A stretch of DNA of 64,000 nucleotides from Dechloromonas sp. A34 (GCF_026261605.1 NZ_CP102486.1:992001-1056000); one strand, 5' to 3'; shown: positions 7,630-17,210, counted from the first letter of the stretch. Numbers and translations are program-made. The notes: generated from the letters alone by a model not told the origin.

Positions 7630-10600
7630 GCCGGATGGGAGTCGTGCGCCGCCTGGTCGGCCTGCTGGCGCTTGCCATGCCGCTGCTGGCGCAGGCGGCG
7701 ACCCTGTTCGGGGTCGTCACCGAGCGCGCCGCACCGACCGCCATCGAAGCGGCGCACCGCCATCTGGCCGGGCATCCGAACGACCGCATCCTGCTGCGCA
7801 CGCCGGCCCAGATGATGGCGGCCAGCGACCGACAACTTGGCCAGTGGCTCGGCCAGGCTGACAGCGTGCTCGCCGTTTCGGTTTTCGGCGACCCGGCGCG
7901 CCGGCTGAAGGATGTGCTGGCACGGCACGCCAAGGCGCAGACGTCCATCCTGGCGATGAACGGCGAAGCCAGCCTGAACCTGATGAGCCGCGACGCGAGC
8001 GGCAACCTTAATCATTTCCCGGCCGAAACCCTGCGCCTGCTCGCCGCCGAGGAGCCGCCCGCCACCGCCCTGGCCGCCGCCGAGGCGCTGCCGACGGCCC
8101 GCCGCTGGCTGGCGGCGCGCCGCCTCTGGCAGGCCGGCGGGACGGAAAACACGGCCGCGCTGTTCGGCCATCTGCTCGACCCACGGACGAGCCTGCCGGC
8201 GGCCAAACCGGAGCCCCGGCTGCGCCTGCGCGTCGGTGAGCGGGAATTGAGCGACGCGGTGGCCTGGGGGCAGGCCGCCAGCCTCGGGCTGACGGCGGTG
8301 CCGACCGTGGTCGTCCTCGATCTTGCCAACATGGATGGCAGTGCCCCGGCCGCCCTCTGTCAGCGCATCAACCAGCAAGGCCTGCCCTGTGTGCAAGTGC
8401 TGAGCCGCTGGGGCGGCGCCTCGCGCCAGGCGCTGGAACGGCTGCCCGAACTGATTGCCCCGGCCCGGCCGGCGGCGCTGGTCGTGCTGCAGGATTTCGT
8501 CGTCGGCGCCGCCGAAGGGCGCGAGGCGGTGACCGAAGCCTTCAAGAAAATCGACGTGCCGGTGTTCAAGGCCATCCGCCTGAGCGAGCGTTTGGCGACG
8601 CAATGGCGGCTGTCGCCGGACGGCCTGCCGGCCGACTCGGTGCAGTACCGCGTCGCTCTGCCCGAGTTGCAGGGCATCGGCCAGCCGATCGTCGTCTCGG
8701 CACTCGGCAAGGCCCAGCCCGACCGCATGACCGGCATCGAGAGCCGGCCGCCGGTCACGCTGGCCGCCGAAGTCGACCGTCTGGCAGCCCGTATCGGCCG
8801 CTGGCTGACCTTGCGCGCCAAGGCCAACCGCGACAAGCGGATCGCCGTCATCTATTACAACCACCCGCCGGGCCGGCAGAACATCGGTGCCGACAATCTC
8901 GACGTGCCGGCTTCGCTGTTCGACATGTTGCAGGCGCTGAAGGCGGCCGGCTACGAGGTCGGCGAGCTGCCGGCCTCGCCCGAAGCGCTGCTCGACCGGA
9001 TCATGGCGCACGGCGTCAATCTGCCGGAAGACCGCGCCGCGCTGCGCGAATTGAGCGCTGCGGTCGACGGGGTCAAGGCTGCCGACTACGCCCGCTGGTT
9101 TGCGACATTGCCGGCGCGGGTGCAGGGTGAAATGACCGATGGTCCGCTCGGCCGCCTGCTCGCCGAAGTACTGGAAGCCGAGCAGGCCAACGAAAAGGCG
9201 GTCGGCCGCAAACGCGTCGATGCCGTGCTCAAGGAACTGCATCACCTGGTCGAGGGCGCCGACCATCCGAAACGCCAGGCGGCGATCCGCGACCTCAAGG
9301 CTTTGGAAGAAGGCTATCTCGCCTGCCTGGCCGATAGGCCCACCCGCCGTTGCGCCACGCAGGCCCCGCTCAGCCGCCGGCTGACCGGCTACGGCATCGA
9401 AGGCCTCAAAGGCTGGGGCGCCGCGCCGGGTAAGGTGATGGTCGAAGGCGGCCGGCTGCTGGTGCCGGGCATGACTTTCGGCAACGTCTTCATCGGCCCG
9501 CAGCCGCCGCGCGGCTGGGAAGTCGACGAGGAACTGCTGCATGCCAACACCAGCGTCACGCCGCCGCACCAGTACCTGGCCTTCTACCACTGGCTGCGCG
9601 ACCGCTTCCGGGCCGATGCTGTGGTCCATGTCGGTCGCCATTCGACCTACGAATTCCTGCCCGGCAAGGCCGTCGGCCTGGCCGCCGACGACTACCCGAG
9701 CCTGATCGCCGCCGATCTGCCCGGCATCTACCCCTACATTGTCGATGGCGTCGGCGAAGGCACGCAGGCCAAGCGCCGTGGCCTGGCCGTGATGGTCGAC
9801 CACCTGACCCCGCCGCTCGCCGCGACGCCGCTCTACGACCAGCTGCTGGCCTTGCGCCAGGTGGTCGAGAGCTTCGAGGCGGCCTCCAGCGAATCGCTCA
9901 AGGCCCAGGCGGCGCGGACCATGCGCGAGCAGGTCGTGGCCCTCAACCTCAAGGCCGAGCTCGAAGCCTCGATGGCCGACGTGCTGGCGGTGCGCGGCAT
10001 CGGTTTCGAGGCAGCCGACGACGACCTGCTGGCGCACGAAGTCGGCCATTACCTGACCAAACTGCAGGAAAAGTTCATGCCCTACGGTCTGCACATTTTC
10101 GGCCGCAACTGGAGCCAGCAAGCGCTGGACCTGATGCTCGATTCGATGAAGAAGGGCGGCATCGACGATCCGGCCATTTCCGCCAAACTCGCCGATTCGC
10201 CGCGCCTCGAAATGATTGGCCTGCTGGCCGGGCTGGACGGCCGCTACATCCCGCCGGGCAAGGGCAACGACCCGCTGCGCTCGCCGGAATCGCTGCCCAC
10301 CGGCCGCAATTTCCACGCCGTCGATGGCGACATCCTGCCGACCCGGGTCGGCTACCAACTTGGCGAAAAGCTGGCCGCGAAATCGGTGGCGCACGCCCCG
10401 AAGGAAGTCCCCTTGGGGGAGAGCAAATCGGATAAAGGCTCCGAAGGCGTCATCCTCTGGGCCTCGGATGCCGTGCGCGACGAAGGCGTCATGGTCGCCT
10501 TCGCGCTGGCCATGATGGGCGCGGAGCCGGTGTGGAACGCCCGCGGCATCGTCACCGACGTCCGCCTCAAGCCCGGCGCCGTGCGGCGCGACGTGATCGT

Positions 10601-11963
10601 CACCACCTCGGGCCTGTTCCGCGATCTCTACCCCAACCTCAACAACCTGATCGACCGCGCCGGCCGCCTGGCGCTGGCCGCCTCCGCCGCCGGCCTGGCC
10701 GAACGGCGACCGGAACTCAAGGAGGCGCTGGCCGCCGCCCTTGGCCCGGTATCGACCGCCCAGTGGGGCAGCGAGCCGGTCGGCGACAACCGCGTCGCCC
10801 GCGAATGGCAGAACCGCCTCGCCGCCCTCGAACAATCCGGCATGCCACGCCAGGAGGCCGGGCGCGCCGCCGCCCAGCGCATTTTTGGCGATGCGCCGGG
10901 CGCCTACGGCACCGGCGTCAATCGGCTGACCGAGCGCTCCGGCGCCTGGCGCGAACGTGACGAAATCGGCCGCGCCTACCGCAACCGCATGGGCCACGCC
11001 TACGGCCTCGACGAATCCGGCGAAGCCAGTCACGCCGCCTTCGACTCGGCGCTCGACGGTATCGCCCGCACCTATCACGGCCGGGCCAGCAACCTCTACG
11101 GTCTGCTCGACAACAACGACGCCTTCGACTACCTGGGCGGCCTGTCGCTAGCCATCGAAGGCCGTACCGGCCAGCCGCCGGAAGCCATGATCCTGCAGCA
11201 TGCCGAACCGGGCCGGGCCGATGTCGAGCCGCTGACCACGGCGCTGCTCGGCGAACTGCGTGGCCGCTTCCTCAACCCCGCCTGGCTGAAGCCGCTGATG
11301 GGCCACGGCTACGCCGGGGCGCGGACGATGGGCACCGAATTCCTCGAAAACCTCTGGGGCTGGCAGGTAACTCGCCCCGACCTGGTCAAGAACTGGGCCT
11401 GGGACGAGGTCAAGGCGGTCTATTTCGACGATTCGCAAAAGCTCGGCCTACCCGCTTTCCTCGGCCAGGGCCACAACGCCCACGTCAAGGCGCACATGCT
11501 GGCGATTTTCATGGTCGCCGCCGAAAAGGGCTTCTGGAAAGCTGACGCCGCCACCATCAAGCAGATGGGCGGCGAACTGGCCCGCCTGGTCGCCAAGAAC
11601 GGCCTGCCCGGCAGCGGCCACACGGCTCCCAATCACCCGATGTGGCAATGGCTGGCCCCGCAGCTCGACGCCGCCGAAGCCCTGGCCCTGGGTGTGACGC
11701 TGGCCAAGGCGCGCGGTGAAGTCGTTGCGGCAGCCCCAGCGGTCCGGGCAACCGCTACGGCCAATGCCCAATCGCCGGCAAATACCGGCGAACCCGCCGC
11801 TGCCCCGCCGGCGCCCGAAGCCGCCCCGCGCTATTACGAACTGACCGAACCCCCAGCGCCGGCGAGCGATCTCGTCGGCCGCACCCTCAACCTGCTCGGC
11901 CTGTTGGCCGCCAGCCTCGCCCTGTTCACGCTCGGCCTGTGGCGCGGCCGGCAGACCGCGTAA
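7626..11963 (+). CDS. CobN-like chelatase, exported and C-terminally membrane-anchored
   Basis: About 1445 residues. The ATG at 7626 overlaps the previous stop and gives a signal peptide (VVRRLVGLLALAMPLLAQAA). The body is a CobN/BchH-type large chelatase subunit: RIAVIYYNHPPGRQNIGADN, LLHANTSVTPPHQYLAFYHW, AVVHVGRHSTYEFLPGKAVG, PTGRNFHAVDGDILPTRVGY, TSGLFRDLYPNLNNLIDRA, ASNLYGLLDNNDAFDYLGGL and GQGHNAHVKAHMLAIF. After a Pro/Ala-rich linker the last 30 residues hold one transmembrane helix (LNLLGLLAASLALFTLGLW). Classical CobN is cytoplasmic and works with the ATPase subunits CobS and CobT; neither is encoded here. Topology suggests a periplasmic catalytic body. The chelated or removed metal, and whether the substrate is a corrinoid or another tetrapyrrole, are unknown. 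Confidence 0.88.
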   Translation: MSRMGVVRRLVGLLALAMPLLAQAATLFGVVTERAAPTAIEAAHRHLAGHPNDRILLRTPAQMMAASDRQLGQWLGQADSVLAVSVFGDPARRLKDVLARHAKAQTSILAMNGEASLNLMSRDASGNLNHFPAETLRLLAAEEPPATALAAAEALPTARRWLAARRLWQAGGTENTAALFGHLLDPRTSLPAAKPEPRLRLRVGERELSDAVAWGQAASLGLTAVPTVVVLDLANMDGSAPAALCQRINQQGLPCVQVLSRWGGASRQALERLPELIAPARPAALVVLQDFVVGAAEGREAVTEAFKKIDVPVFKAIRLSERLATQWRLSPDGLPADSVQYRVALPELQGIGQPIVVSALGKAQPDRMTGIESRPPVTLAAEVDRLAARIGRWLTLRAKANRDKRIAVIYYNHPPGRQNIGADNLDVPASLFDMLQALKAAGYEVGELPASPEALLDRIMAHGVNLPEDRAALRELSAAVDGVKAADYARWFATLPARVQGEMTDGPLGRLLAEVLEAEQANEKAVGRKRVDAVLKELHHLVEGADHPKRQAAIRDLKALEEGYLACLADRPTRRCATQAPLSRRLTGYGIEGLKGWGAAPGKVMVEGGRLLVPGMTFGNVFIGPQPPRGWEVDEELLHANTSVTPPHQYLAFYHWLRDRFRADAVVHVGRHSTYEFLPGKAVGLAADDYPSLIAADLPGIYPYIVDGVGEGTQAKRRGLAVMVDHLTPPLAATPLYDQLLALRQVVESFEAASSESLKAQAARTMREQVVALNLKAELEASMADVLAVRGIGFEAADDDLLAHEVGHYLTKLQEKFMPYGLHIFGRNWSQQALDLMLDSMKKGGIDDPAISAKLADSPRLEMIGLLAGLDGRYIPPGKGNDPLRSPESLPTGRNFHAVDGDILPTRVGYQLGEKLAAKSVAHAPKEVPLGESKSDKGSEGVILWASDAVRDEGVMVAFALAMMGAEPVWNARGIVTDVRLKPGAVRRDVIVTTSGLFRDLYPNLNNLIDRAGRLALAASAAGLAERRPELKEALAAALGPVSTAQWGSEPVGDNRVAREWQNRLAALEQSGMPRQEAGRAAAQRIFGDAPGAYGTGVNRLTERSGAWRERDEIGRAYRNRMGHAYGLDESGEASHAAFDSALDGIARTYHGRASNLYGLLDNNDAFDYLGGLSLAIEGRTGQPPEAMILQHAEPGRADVEPLTTALLGELRGRFLNPAWLKPLMGHGYAGARTMGTEFLENLWGWQVTRPDLVKNWAWDEVKAVYFDDSQKLGLPAFLGQGHNAHVKAHMLAIFMVAAEKGFWKADAATIKQMGGELARLVAKNGLPGSGHTAPNHPMWQWLAPQLDAAEALALGVTLAKARGEVVAAAPAVRATATANAQSPANTGEPAAAPPAPEAAPRYYELTEPPAPASDLVGRTLNLLGLLAASLALFTLGLWRGRQTA

Positions 11964-11979
11964 CCCCTAGGAGTCCCTG

Positions 11980-12414
11980 ATGACCGACCCGCACTCTTTC
12001 GCCTGGCTGCACGATGCCGTCACCTGGCTGCTCACCCCGGCCCTCGCCGCCTTGCTGCTGGCCTGCGCTATCGCGCTGATCGAGGCCGGCCTCGCCGTCG
12101 GCGAGCGCCTCTCCGGCCTCGCCCGGCTACAGGCCGCCGGCGACGTGGCGCGAGTCCAGGCCGTCGCCCGCCACCGGCTGGAGCGCGCCGACCTGCTCGC
12201 CCGCATCCCGCCCATGCTCGGCCTGATGGCCACCATCATCCCGCTCGGACCCGGTCTCGCCGCCCTCGGCAAGGGCGATCCGGCACAACTGGCCAGCGCC
12301 GTCACCGTCGCCTTCGACGCCACCGTGCTCGGCCTGGTCGCCGGTATCGCCGGCCTAGTCATCGGCAAGCTGCGCCGCCGCTGGTACGAAGAAGTGCTGG
12401 AGAACATGGAATGA
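11980..12414 (+). CDS. MotA/TolQ/ExbB-like proton channel family protein
   Basis: This 144-residue protein has three predicted membrane helices: LLTPALAALLLACAIALIEA, the PPMLGLMATIIPLGPGLAAL segment, and VTVAFDATVLGLVAGIAGLV before a basic tail. The Pro/Gly-rich second and Thr-containing third helices match the ExbB/TolQ/MotA pore helices, but the protein is shorter than typical ExbB. It follows the CobN-like gene by 16 bases and overlaps the DUF2149 gene by four. Its position suggests it forms an ion-conducting motor with DUF2149 that drives the CobN-like protein or the neighbouring TonB receptor. Confidence 0.85.
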   Translation: MTDPHSFAWLHDAVTWLLTPALAALLLACAIALIEAGLAVGERLSGLARLQAAGDVARVQAVARHRLERADLLARIPPMLGLMATIIPLGPGLAALGKGDPAQLASAVTVAFDATVLGLVAGIAGLVIGKLRRRWYEEVLENME

Positions 12415-12740
12415 GCGAGTTGCAAGCCCGTAAACGGCTGCGCCTCTACTCGAAGCTCGACGCCCGCTTCGACGACCGCGACGAGGACCCTCGCGCCAGC
12501 CTGGTCAACCTGGTCGATGTCATGCTGGTCTTCGCCTGCGGCCTGCTCGCCGCGCTGGCGGCCGGCACGCAGCAGGCCCTGAAAGCCCCGAAGCCGGTCG
12601 AAAAAGGCCAGCAGATCGAACGCCCGGCCAGCGGCATCACGCAGAACGGCAGCGGCTACGACCGGGTCGGCGAGGTGTTTCGCGATCCGAAGACCGGGAA
12701 ACTGGTCCTGATCGAACCGGCCGCCCAGCCGGCACAGTAA
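12411..12740 (+). CDS. DUF2149 protein with TolR/ExbD-like membrane anchor
   Basis: This 109-residue protein has a cytoplasmic basic N-terminus, one membrane helix and a periplasmic tail. The helix opening ASLVNLVDVMLVFACGLLAA closely parallels INVVPYIDVMLVLLVIFMV of the TolR encoded at 31.1-31.5 kb, including the membrane aspartate thought to carry protons in TolR/ExbD. The tail contains GYDRVGEVFRDPKTGKLVLI. DUF2149 has no established biochemical function. Paired with the ExbB-like gene upstream, I infer a TolR-like stator or rotor role for the CobN-like machine. Confidence 0.85.
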   Translation: MSELQARKRLRLYSKLDARFDDRDEDPRASLVNLVDVMLVFACGLLAALAAGTQQALKAPKPVEKGQQIERPASGITQNGSGYDRVGEVFRDPKTGKLVLIEPAAQPAQ

Positions 12741-12754
12741 TTATTTTTTCAGCC

Positions 12755-14847
12755 ATGAAGCACGCCTTATATCTCACGGCCACCCTCGTCGCCGTGCTTG
12801 CCAGCTCCGGTAGCGCCCAGGCCGCCGGCATCCCGACCCTCCAGGAAGTCACCGTCAACAGTGGCGCCCAAGACCTGACCGGCGTCGCCGACTCGGCGAC
12901 CGAAGGTACTGTCACCGCCAAGCAACTGGCCAACCGCCCGCTGCTGCGCCCGGCCGAAGTGCTCGAAACCGTGCCCGGCATGATCGTCACCCAGCATTCC
13001 GGCGACGGCAAGGCCAACCAGTATTTCCTGCGCGGCTTCAACCTCGACCATGGCAGCGACTTCTCGACCCACCTGATGGGGATGCCCGTCAACATGGTCA
13101 GTCACGCCCATGGCCAGGGCTACATGGACCTCAATTTCTTGATTCCCGAGCTGGTCGCCGGCATCAAGTACCGCAAGGGTGTCTACGCGGCGGAGGACGG
13201 CGATTTCGCGACCACCGGCAGCGCCCGCATCGACTATCTACGCTGGCTCGACAAGAGCTTTGTGGATATCGGCCTCGGTCAGCACCACTACCGCCGCCTA
13301 CTCGCCGCCGGTGGCCATAGCCAGGGCGACCTCAACCTGCTCGGCGCCCTTGAGGTGGCCGGCAACGACGGTCCGTGGGATCAGCCGGAGAATCTGGAAA
13401 AATTCAACGGTGTACTGCGTCTGACCTCGGGCACCGCCGCCAACGGCTTCGCGCTGACCGGCATGGCCTACCAGGCCGACTGGACGGCCACCGAACATGT
13501 GCCGGAACGCGCCATCACCAACGGCGAAATCGGCCGCTATGGCGCGTTGTCCGCTAACGATGGCGGCCATACCCACCGCTACAGCCTGTCCGGCGACTGG
13601 GCGAAAACCACCGAGGGCGGGGCCGGCAAGACCAACCTCTATGTCATCGACTACGGCCTGAACCTGTTCTCGGCGCCTTCCGGCTTCATCAGCGGCGCGC
13701 AGGGCGACCAGCATGAGCAGGCCGACCAGCGCACGCTCTGGGGCGGCCAGGCCAGCCAGAGCTGGCTTCTCGGCCCGGCCTGGCGGGACACCGAGCTCAC
13801 GGCCGGCCTGCAACTGCGCCACGACCGGATCGGCAAGGTCGGCCTGTACACCACCGAAAACCGTCGCCGTACCGGCATCGTGCGCGAAGACCGCATCGAG
13901 GAAACCGCCATCGCCGCGCTCTTCGAGGCGCGCACGCAATGGACCGGCTGGCTGCGTACCAGCCTCGGCCTGCGCCGCGACCAGATTCGCGCCCAGGCCA
14001 CCGCGCTGGCCGGCCAGTTCAACCTGGACAACGGCGGCTCGGCCAGCGCCGGGCAGACCAGCCCCAAGCTCGGTGTCGTCTTCGGTCCCTTCCAATTGCT
14101 CGGCCAAACCGAGTTCTACGCCAACTGGGGCCATGGCTTCCATAGCAACGATGCGCGTGGCGCCACGGCGCGCACCAATCCGCAGGACGGCTCGGCGGCC
14201 AAAGCCGTGCCGCTGATCGTCAAGGCCCGGGCAGCGAACTCGGCCTGCGGGTGGCGCCGCTGCGCGGCTGGAACAGCAGCCTGGCGGTCTGGCAGATGGA
14301 ACTGGCTTCGGAACTGGTCTTCATCGGCGACGAAGGGGTGACCGAGCCGAAAGGTGCCTCGCGCCGCCATGGTCTTGAATGGTCGAACTACATCACGCCG
14401 GCCGACGGCTGGATCGTCGATGCCGACCTCGCCTGGTCGCAGGCCCGCTTCCGGGACGCCAACCCGGACAACGGCGGGCGCCACGTACCGAACGCCATCC
14501 CGCTGACCGCCTCGCTCGGCCTCACGGCCGACCACGGCGGCCCGTGGTTCGGCGGCCTGCGCCTGCGCTACCTCGGAGCCTACGCGCTGGAAGAAACCGC
14601 CCAGCAGAAATCGACGGCCTTATGGATGGCCAATCTGAAAGCCGGCTACCGGGTCAGCCCCAAGTTACAGCTGACGCTGGACGTGCTCAACCTGTTCGAC
14701 CGCAAGGCCAACGACATCGAATACTGGGGTGGCGCCTGCACGCGCGGCGAAACGCTCGGTGGCACCTGCGGCGGCGGCATCGACGGCCGCCTGGTCCACC
14801 CGCTGGAACCGCGCACCGTTCGCCTCGGCCTGCGCGCCAGCTTCTGA
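12755..14847 (+). CDS. TonB-dependent receptor linked to CobN-like chelatase (frame broken at 14229-14231)
   Basis: The first frame encodes a signal peptide (MKHALYLTATLVAVLASSGS) and a plug with PAEVLETVPGMIVTQHSGDG and FLRGFNLDHGSDFSTHLMGM. It then has the His-rich NMVSHAHGQGYMDLNFLIPE and a long barrel. At 14229-14231 the reading frame jumps. The next frame continues smoothly through VAPLRGWNSSLAVWQMELAS and VLNLFDRKANDIEYW and ends VRLGLRASF, a typical terminal barrel strand. One more G in the GGG run restores a protein of about 697 residues. It is a second outer-membrane receptor in the B12-riboswitch run, probably for the substrate of the CobN-like system. Confidence 0.85.
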
Positions 14848-14902
14848 GCCGGCGCCGGCCCGGCTATCATCCCTCCCGCCAACGACAACCGAAACCACAT
14901 CC

Positions 14903-16183
14903 ATGCCCAGTTGCCCCGCGCTTCTTATTGCCGCCCCGGCCTCCGGCCAGGGCAAGACTACCGTCACCGCCGCGCTGGCTCGCCTGCATGCCCGCCAGGG
15001 GCGGCGCGTCACCGTCTTCAAGTGCGGTCCGGATTTTCTCGACCCGCAGATCCACGCCTTCGCCAGCGGCCGACCCTGCCAGAACCTGGATCTCGGCATG
15101 TGCGGCGAGGCCGACGCCCAGTGGCGCTTGGCCCGCGCCGCGGCCGACTCCGACCTCATTCTGGTCGAAGGCGTCATGGGCCTGTTCGACGGCACGCCCT
15201 CCGCGGCCGATATCGCACAGCGCTTCGGCATTCCGGTCATGGCCCTGATCGACGCCGGGGCGATGGCCCAGACCTTCGGTGCCGTCGCCCACGGTCTGGC
15301 GACCTACCGGCCCGGCCTGCCCTTTGCCGGCGTGCTCGCCAACCGGGTGGGCAGCGCCCGCCATACCGAGATGCTGCGCGACAGCCTGTCGCCCGGCATG
15401 GGCTGGTTCGGCGCCCTGCCGAAAAGCGGCGACAGCCTGCCTGAACGCCACCTCGGGCTGCTGCAGGCGGCCGAGATCACTGATCTCGCGGCTCGCCTCG
15501 ACAAGCTGGCCGATGCGCTGGCCGCCAGCGCCAGTGTCGATCTGCCACCGGCCGTCGAATTCGCCGAAGAGCCACCACAGGCCGTCGAAGCGCGGCTCGC
15601 CGGCCGGCGCATCGCCATCGCCCGTGACGCGGCCTATGGCTTCATCTATCCGGCCAACCTGGAAACCCTCAAGGACCTCGGCGCCGAACTGCACTTCTTC
15701 TCGCCGGTGGCCGGCGACCCGCTGCCCGACTGCGATGCGGTCTGGCTGCCCGGCGGCTACCCGGAATTGCACGCCGCCGCGCTGTCTGCCAACCAGCCGC
15801 TATGGACGGCGCTGCTCGCCCATGTCGATGCCGGCAAGCCGTTGCTCGCCGAATGCGGCGGCATGATGAGCCTGTTCGAAGAAGTCGTGGACAAGACCGG
15901 CCAGAGCCACCGCTTCGCCGGCCTGCTACCCGGCCGTTCGGTGATGCAGCAGCGCCTGGCGGCGCTCGGTACGCAGTTCGTCGAGCTTCCGGAAGGCCGC
16001 CTGGCCGGTCACACTTTTCATTACTCGAAGAGCGAAACGCCCTTGAACCCGCTCGTGCGCTCCATGACGCCCGACGGCCGGGCCGGCGAGGCGGTCTTTC
16101 GCCGCCAGCGGCTGACCGCCTCCTACGTCCATTTGTACTTCCCATCCAATCCCGCCGCCATCGGCGAACTGCTCGGTCCCTGA
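14903..16183 (+). CDS. cobB: Cobyrinate a,c-diamide synthase
   Basis: This 426-residue protein is CobB/CbiA in full. The N-terminal ATP domain has APASGQGKTTVTAALARLHA, the CGPDFLDPQIH motif and VEGVMGLFDG. The C-terminal class-I glutamine amidotransferase domain has VWLPGGYPELHA, the nucleophile C318 in LLAECGGMM, and the histidine in SYVHLYF. It amidates carboxylates a and c of the corrin ring using glutamine and ATP in the cytoplasm. The in-frame region before 14903 belongs to the TonB receptor, so the ATG at 14903 is chosen. It ends the corrinoid gene run. Confidence 0.93.
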   Translation: MPSCPALLIAAPASGQGKTTVTAALARLHARQGRRVTVFKCGPDFLDPQIHAFASGRPCQNLDLGMCGEADAQWRLARAAADSDLILVEGVMGLFDGTPSAADIAQRFGIPVMALIDAGAMAQTFGAVAHGLATYRPGLPFAGVLANRVGSARHTEMLRDSLSPGMGWFGALPKSGDSLPERHLGLLQAAEITDLAARLDKLADALAASASVDLPPAVEFAEEPPQAVEARLAGRRIAIARDAAYGFIYPANLETLKDLGAELHFFSPVAGDPLPDCDAVWLPGGYPELHAAALSANQPLWTALLAHVDAGKPLLAECGGMMSLFEEVVDKTGQSHRFAGLLPGRSVMQQRLAALGTQFVELPEGRLAGHTFHYSKSETPLNPLVRSMTPDGRAGEAVFRRQRLTASYVHLYFPSNPAAIGELLGP

Positions 16184-16284
16184 TGCTTCGATTTTTTGGG
16201 ATCAAGTATGCGGACTAATCTTGTTTTTGTAGTCGACGCGGTGCTGTAGACTACGTAGCGTAACTTTCATACATGGAGACACAG

Positions 16285-17154
16285 ATGAAAAACTTTGCCC
16301 TGATGGCTGCCGCGCTGGTGCTCGGCTTTACGCTGAGCGTCGGCGATGCCGAAGCCAAGCGCCTGGGTGGCGGCACTTCGTCCGGCATGCAACGCCAGTC
16401 GGTCACCCCGAGTACCCCGCCGTCGGCCGTCAAGCAGGCGCCGACCGCTGCCCCGGCCGCCGCCCCTGCAGCTCAACCCAAGCGCTCCTGGATGGGACCG
16501 CTGGCCGGTCTCGCTGCTGGTCTCGGTCTGGCCGCCCTGGCCTCGCACTTCGGCTTCGGTGAAGAGATGGCCAACATGCTGATGATCGGTCTGCTGATCA
16601 TGGCCGTGGTCATGGTGATCGGCTTCGTGATGCGCAAGAAAGCGGCGGCCAGCCAGCAAGGCGGCATGCAGTACGCCGGCGCCGGCCTCGGTGGCAAGCA
16701 GCCGCCGCAGCCGGAATTCACCCCGGCCGGCGGTTCTGCCTACGCTCCGGCAGCCGCAGCTGCTGCCACGGCCGCTTCGATCCCGGCCGGCTTCGATGTC
16801 GAAGCCTTCGTGCGCAACGCCAAGGTCAATTTCATTCGCCTGCAGGCCGCCAACGATGCCGGCAATCTGGACGATATCCGCGAGTTCACGACGCCCGAAA
16901 TGTTTGGTGAAATCAAGCTGGCGATGGCCGAGCGCGGTACTGTTGCCCAGGAAACCGATGTCGTTCAGCTCAATGCCGAGGTTCTCGACGTTGCCGAGGA
17001 AGCCAGCCGCTACGTGGTCAGCATCCGCTTCCACGGCCTGATCCGCGAGGAAAAGGATGCCGTGGCTGGGCCGTTCGATGAAATCTGGAACATGACCAAG
17101 CCGACCGACGGCAGCCGCGGCTGGACACTGGCCGGGATTCAGCAGGTCCAGTAA
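16285..17154 (+). CDS. Tim44-like domain membrane protein
   Basis: About 289 residues. The ATG at 16285 is preceded by GGAGA at proper spacing; an in-frame ATG at 16273 is less likely. It has a signal-like N-terminus (MKNFALMAAALVLGFTLSVG), a Pro/Ala linker and a glycine-rich hydrophobic hairpin (LAGLAAGLGLAALASHFGFG, then MLMIGLLIMAVVMVIGFVM). The C-terminal Tim44/MRPL45-type domain contains FDVEAFVRNAKVNFIRLQAA, LDDIREFTTPEMF and WTLAGIQQV. This arrangement is common in beta- and gammaproteobacteria, where the function is not established. A terminator follows. Confidence 0.88.
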   Translation: MKNFALMAAALVLGFTLSVGDAEAKRLGGGTSSGMQRQSVTPSTPPSAVKQAPTAAPAAAPAAQPKRSWMGPLAGLAAGLGLAALASHFGFGEEMANMLMIGLLIMAVVMVIGFVMRKKAAASQQGGMQYAGAGLGGKQPPQPEFTPAGGSAYAPAAAAAATAASIPAGFDVEAFVRNAKVNFIRLQAANDAGNLDDIREFTTPEMFGEIKLAMAERGTVAQETDVVQLNAEVLDVAEEASRYVVSIRFHGLIREEKDAVAGPFDEIWNMTKPTDGSRGWTLAGIQQVQ

Positions 17155-17177
17155 GCAGTACTTTTCGTAATTCAGTA

Positions 17178-17210
17178 AAGCCGGCGAGGGCGACCCCGCC
17201 GGCTTTTTTC
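17178..17210 (+). terminator. Rho-independent terminator after the Tim44-like gene
   Basis: AAGCCGGCG and its complement CGCCGGCTT flank a ten-base loop and are followed by a run of T. It lies 24 bases behind the Tim44-like stop and just before the end of the convergent selO gene. Confidence 0.85.

Noticed and set aside
7602..11078. Very long open frame (1158 codons) on the minus strand opposite the CobN-like gene
   Set aside because: It is antisense to a well-matched CobN-like protein in GC-rich sequence where stop codons are rare. Its translation has no recognisable motifs.
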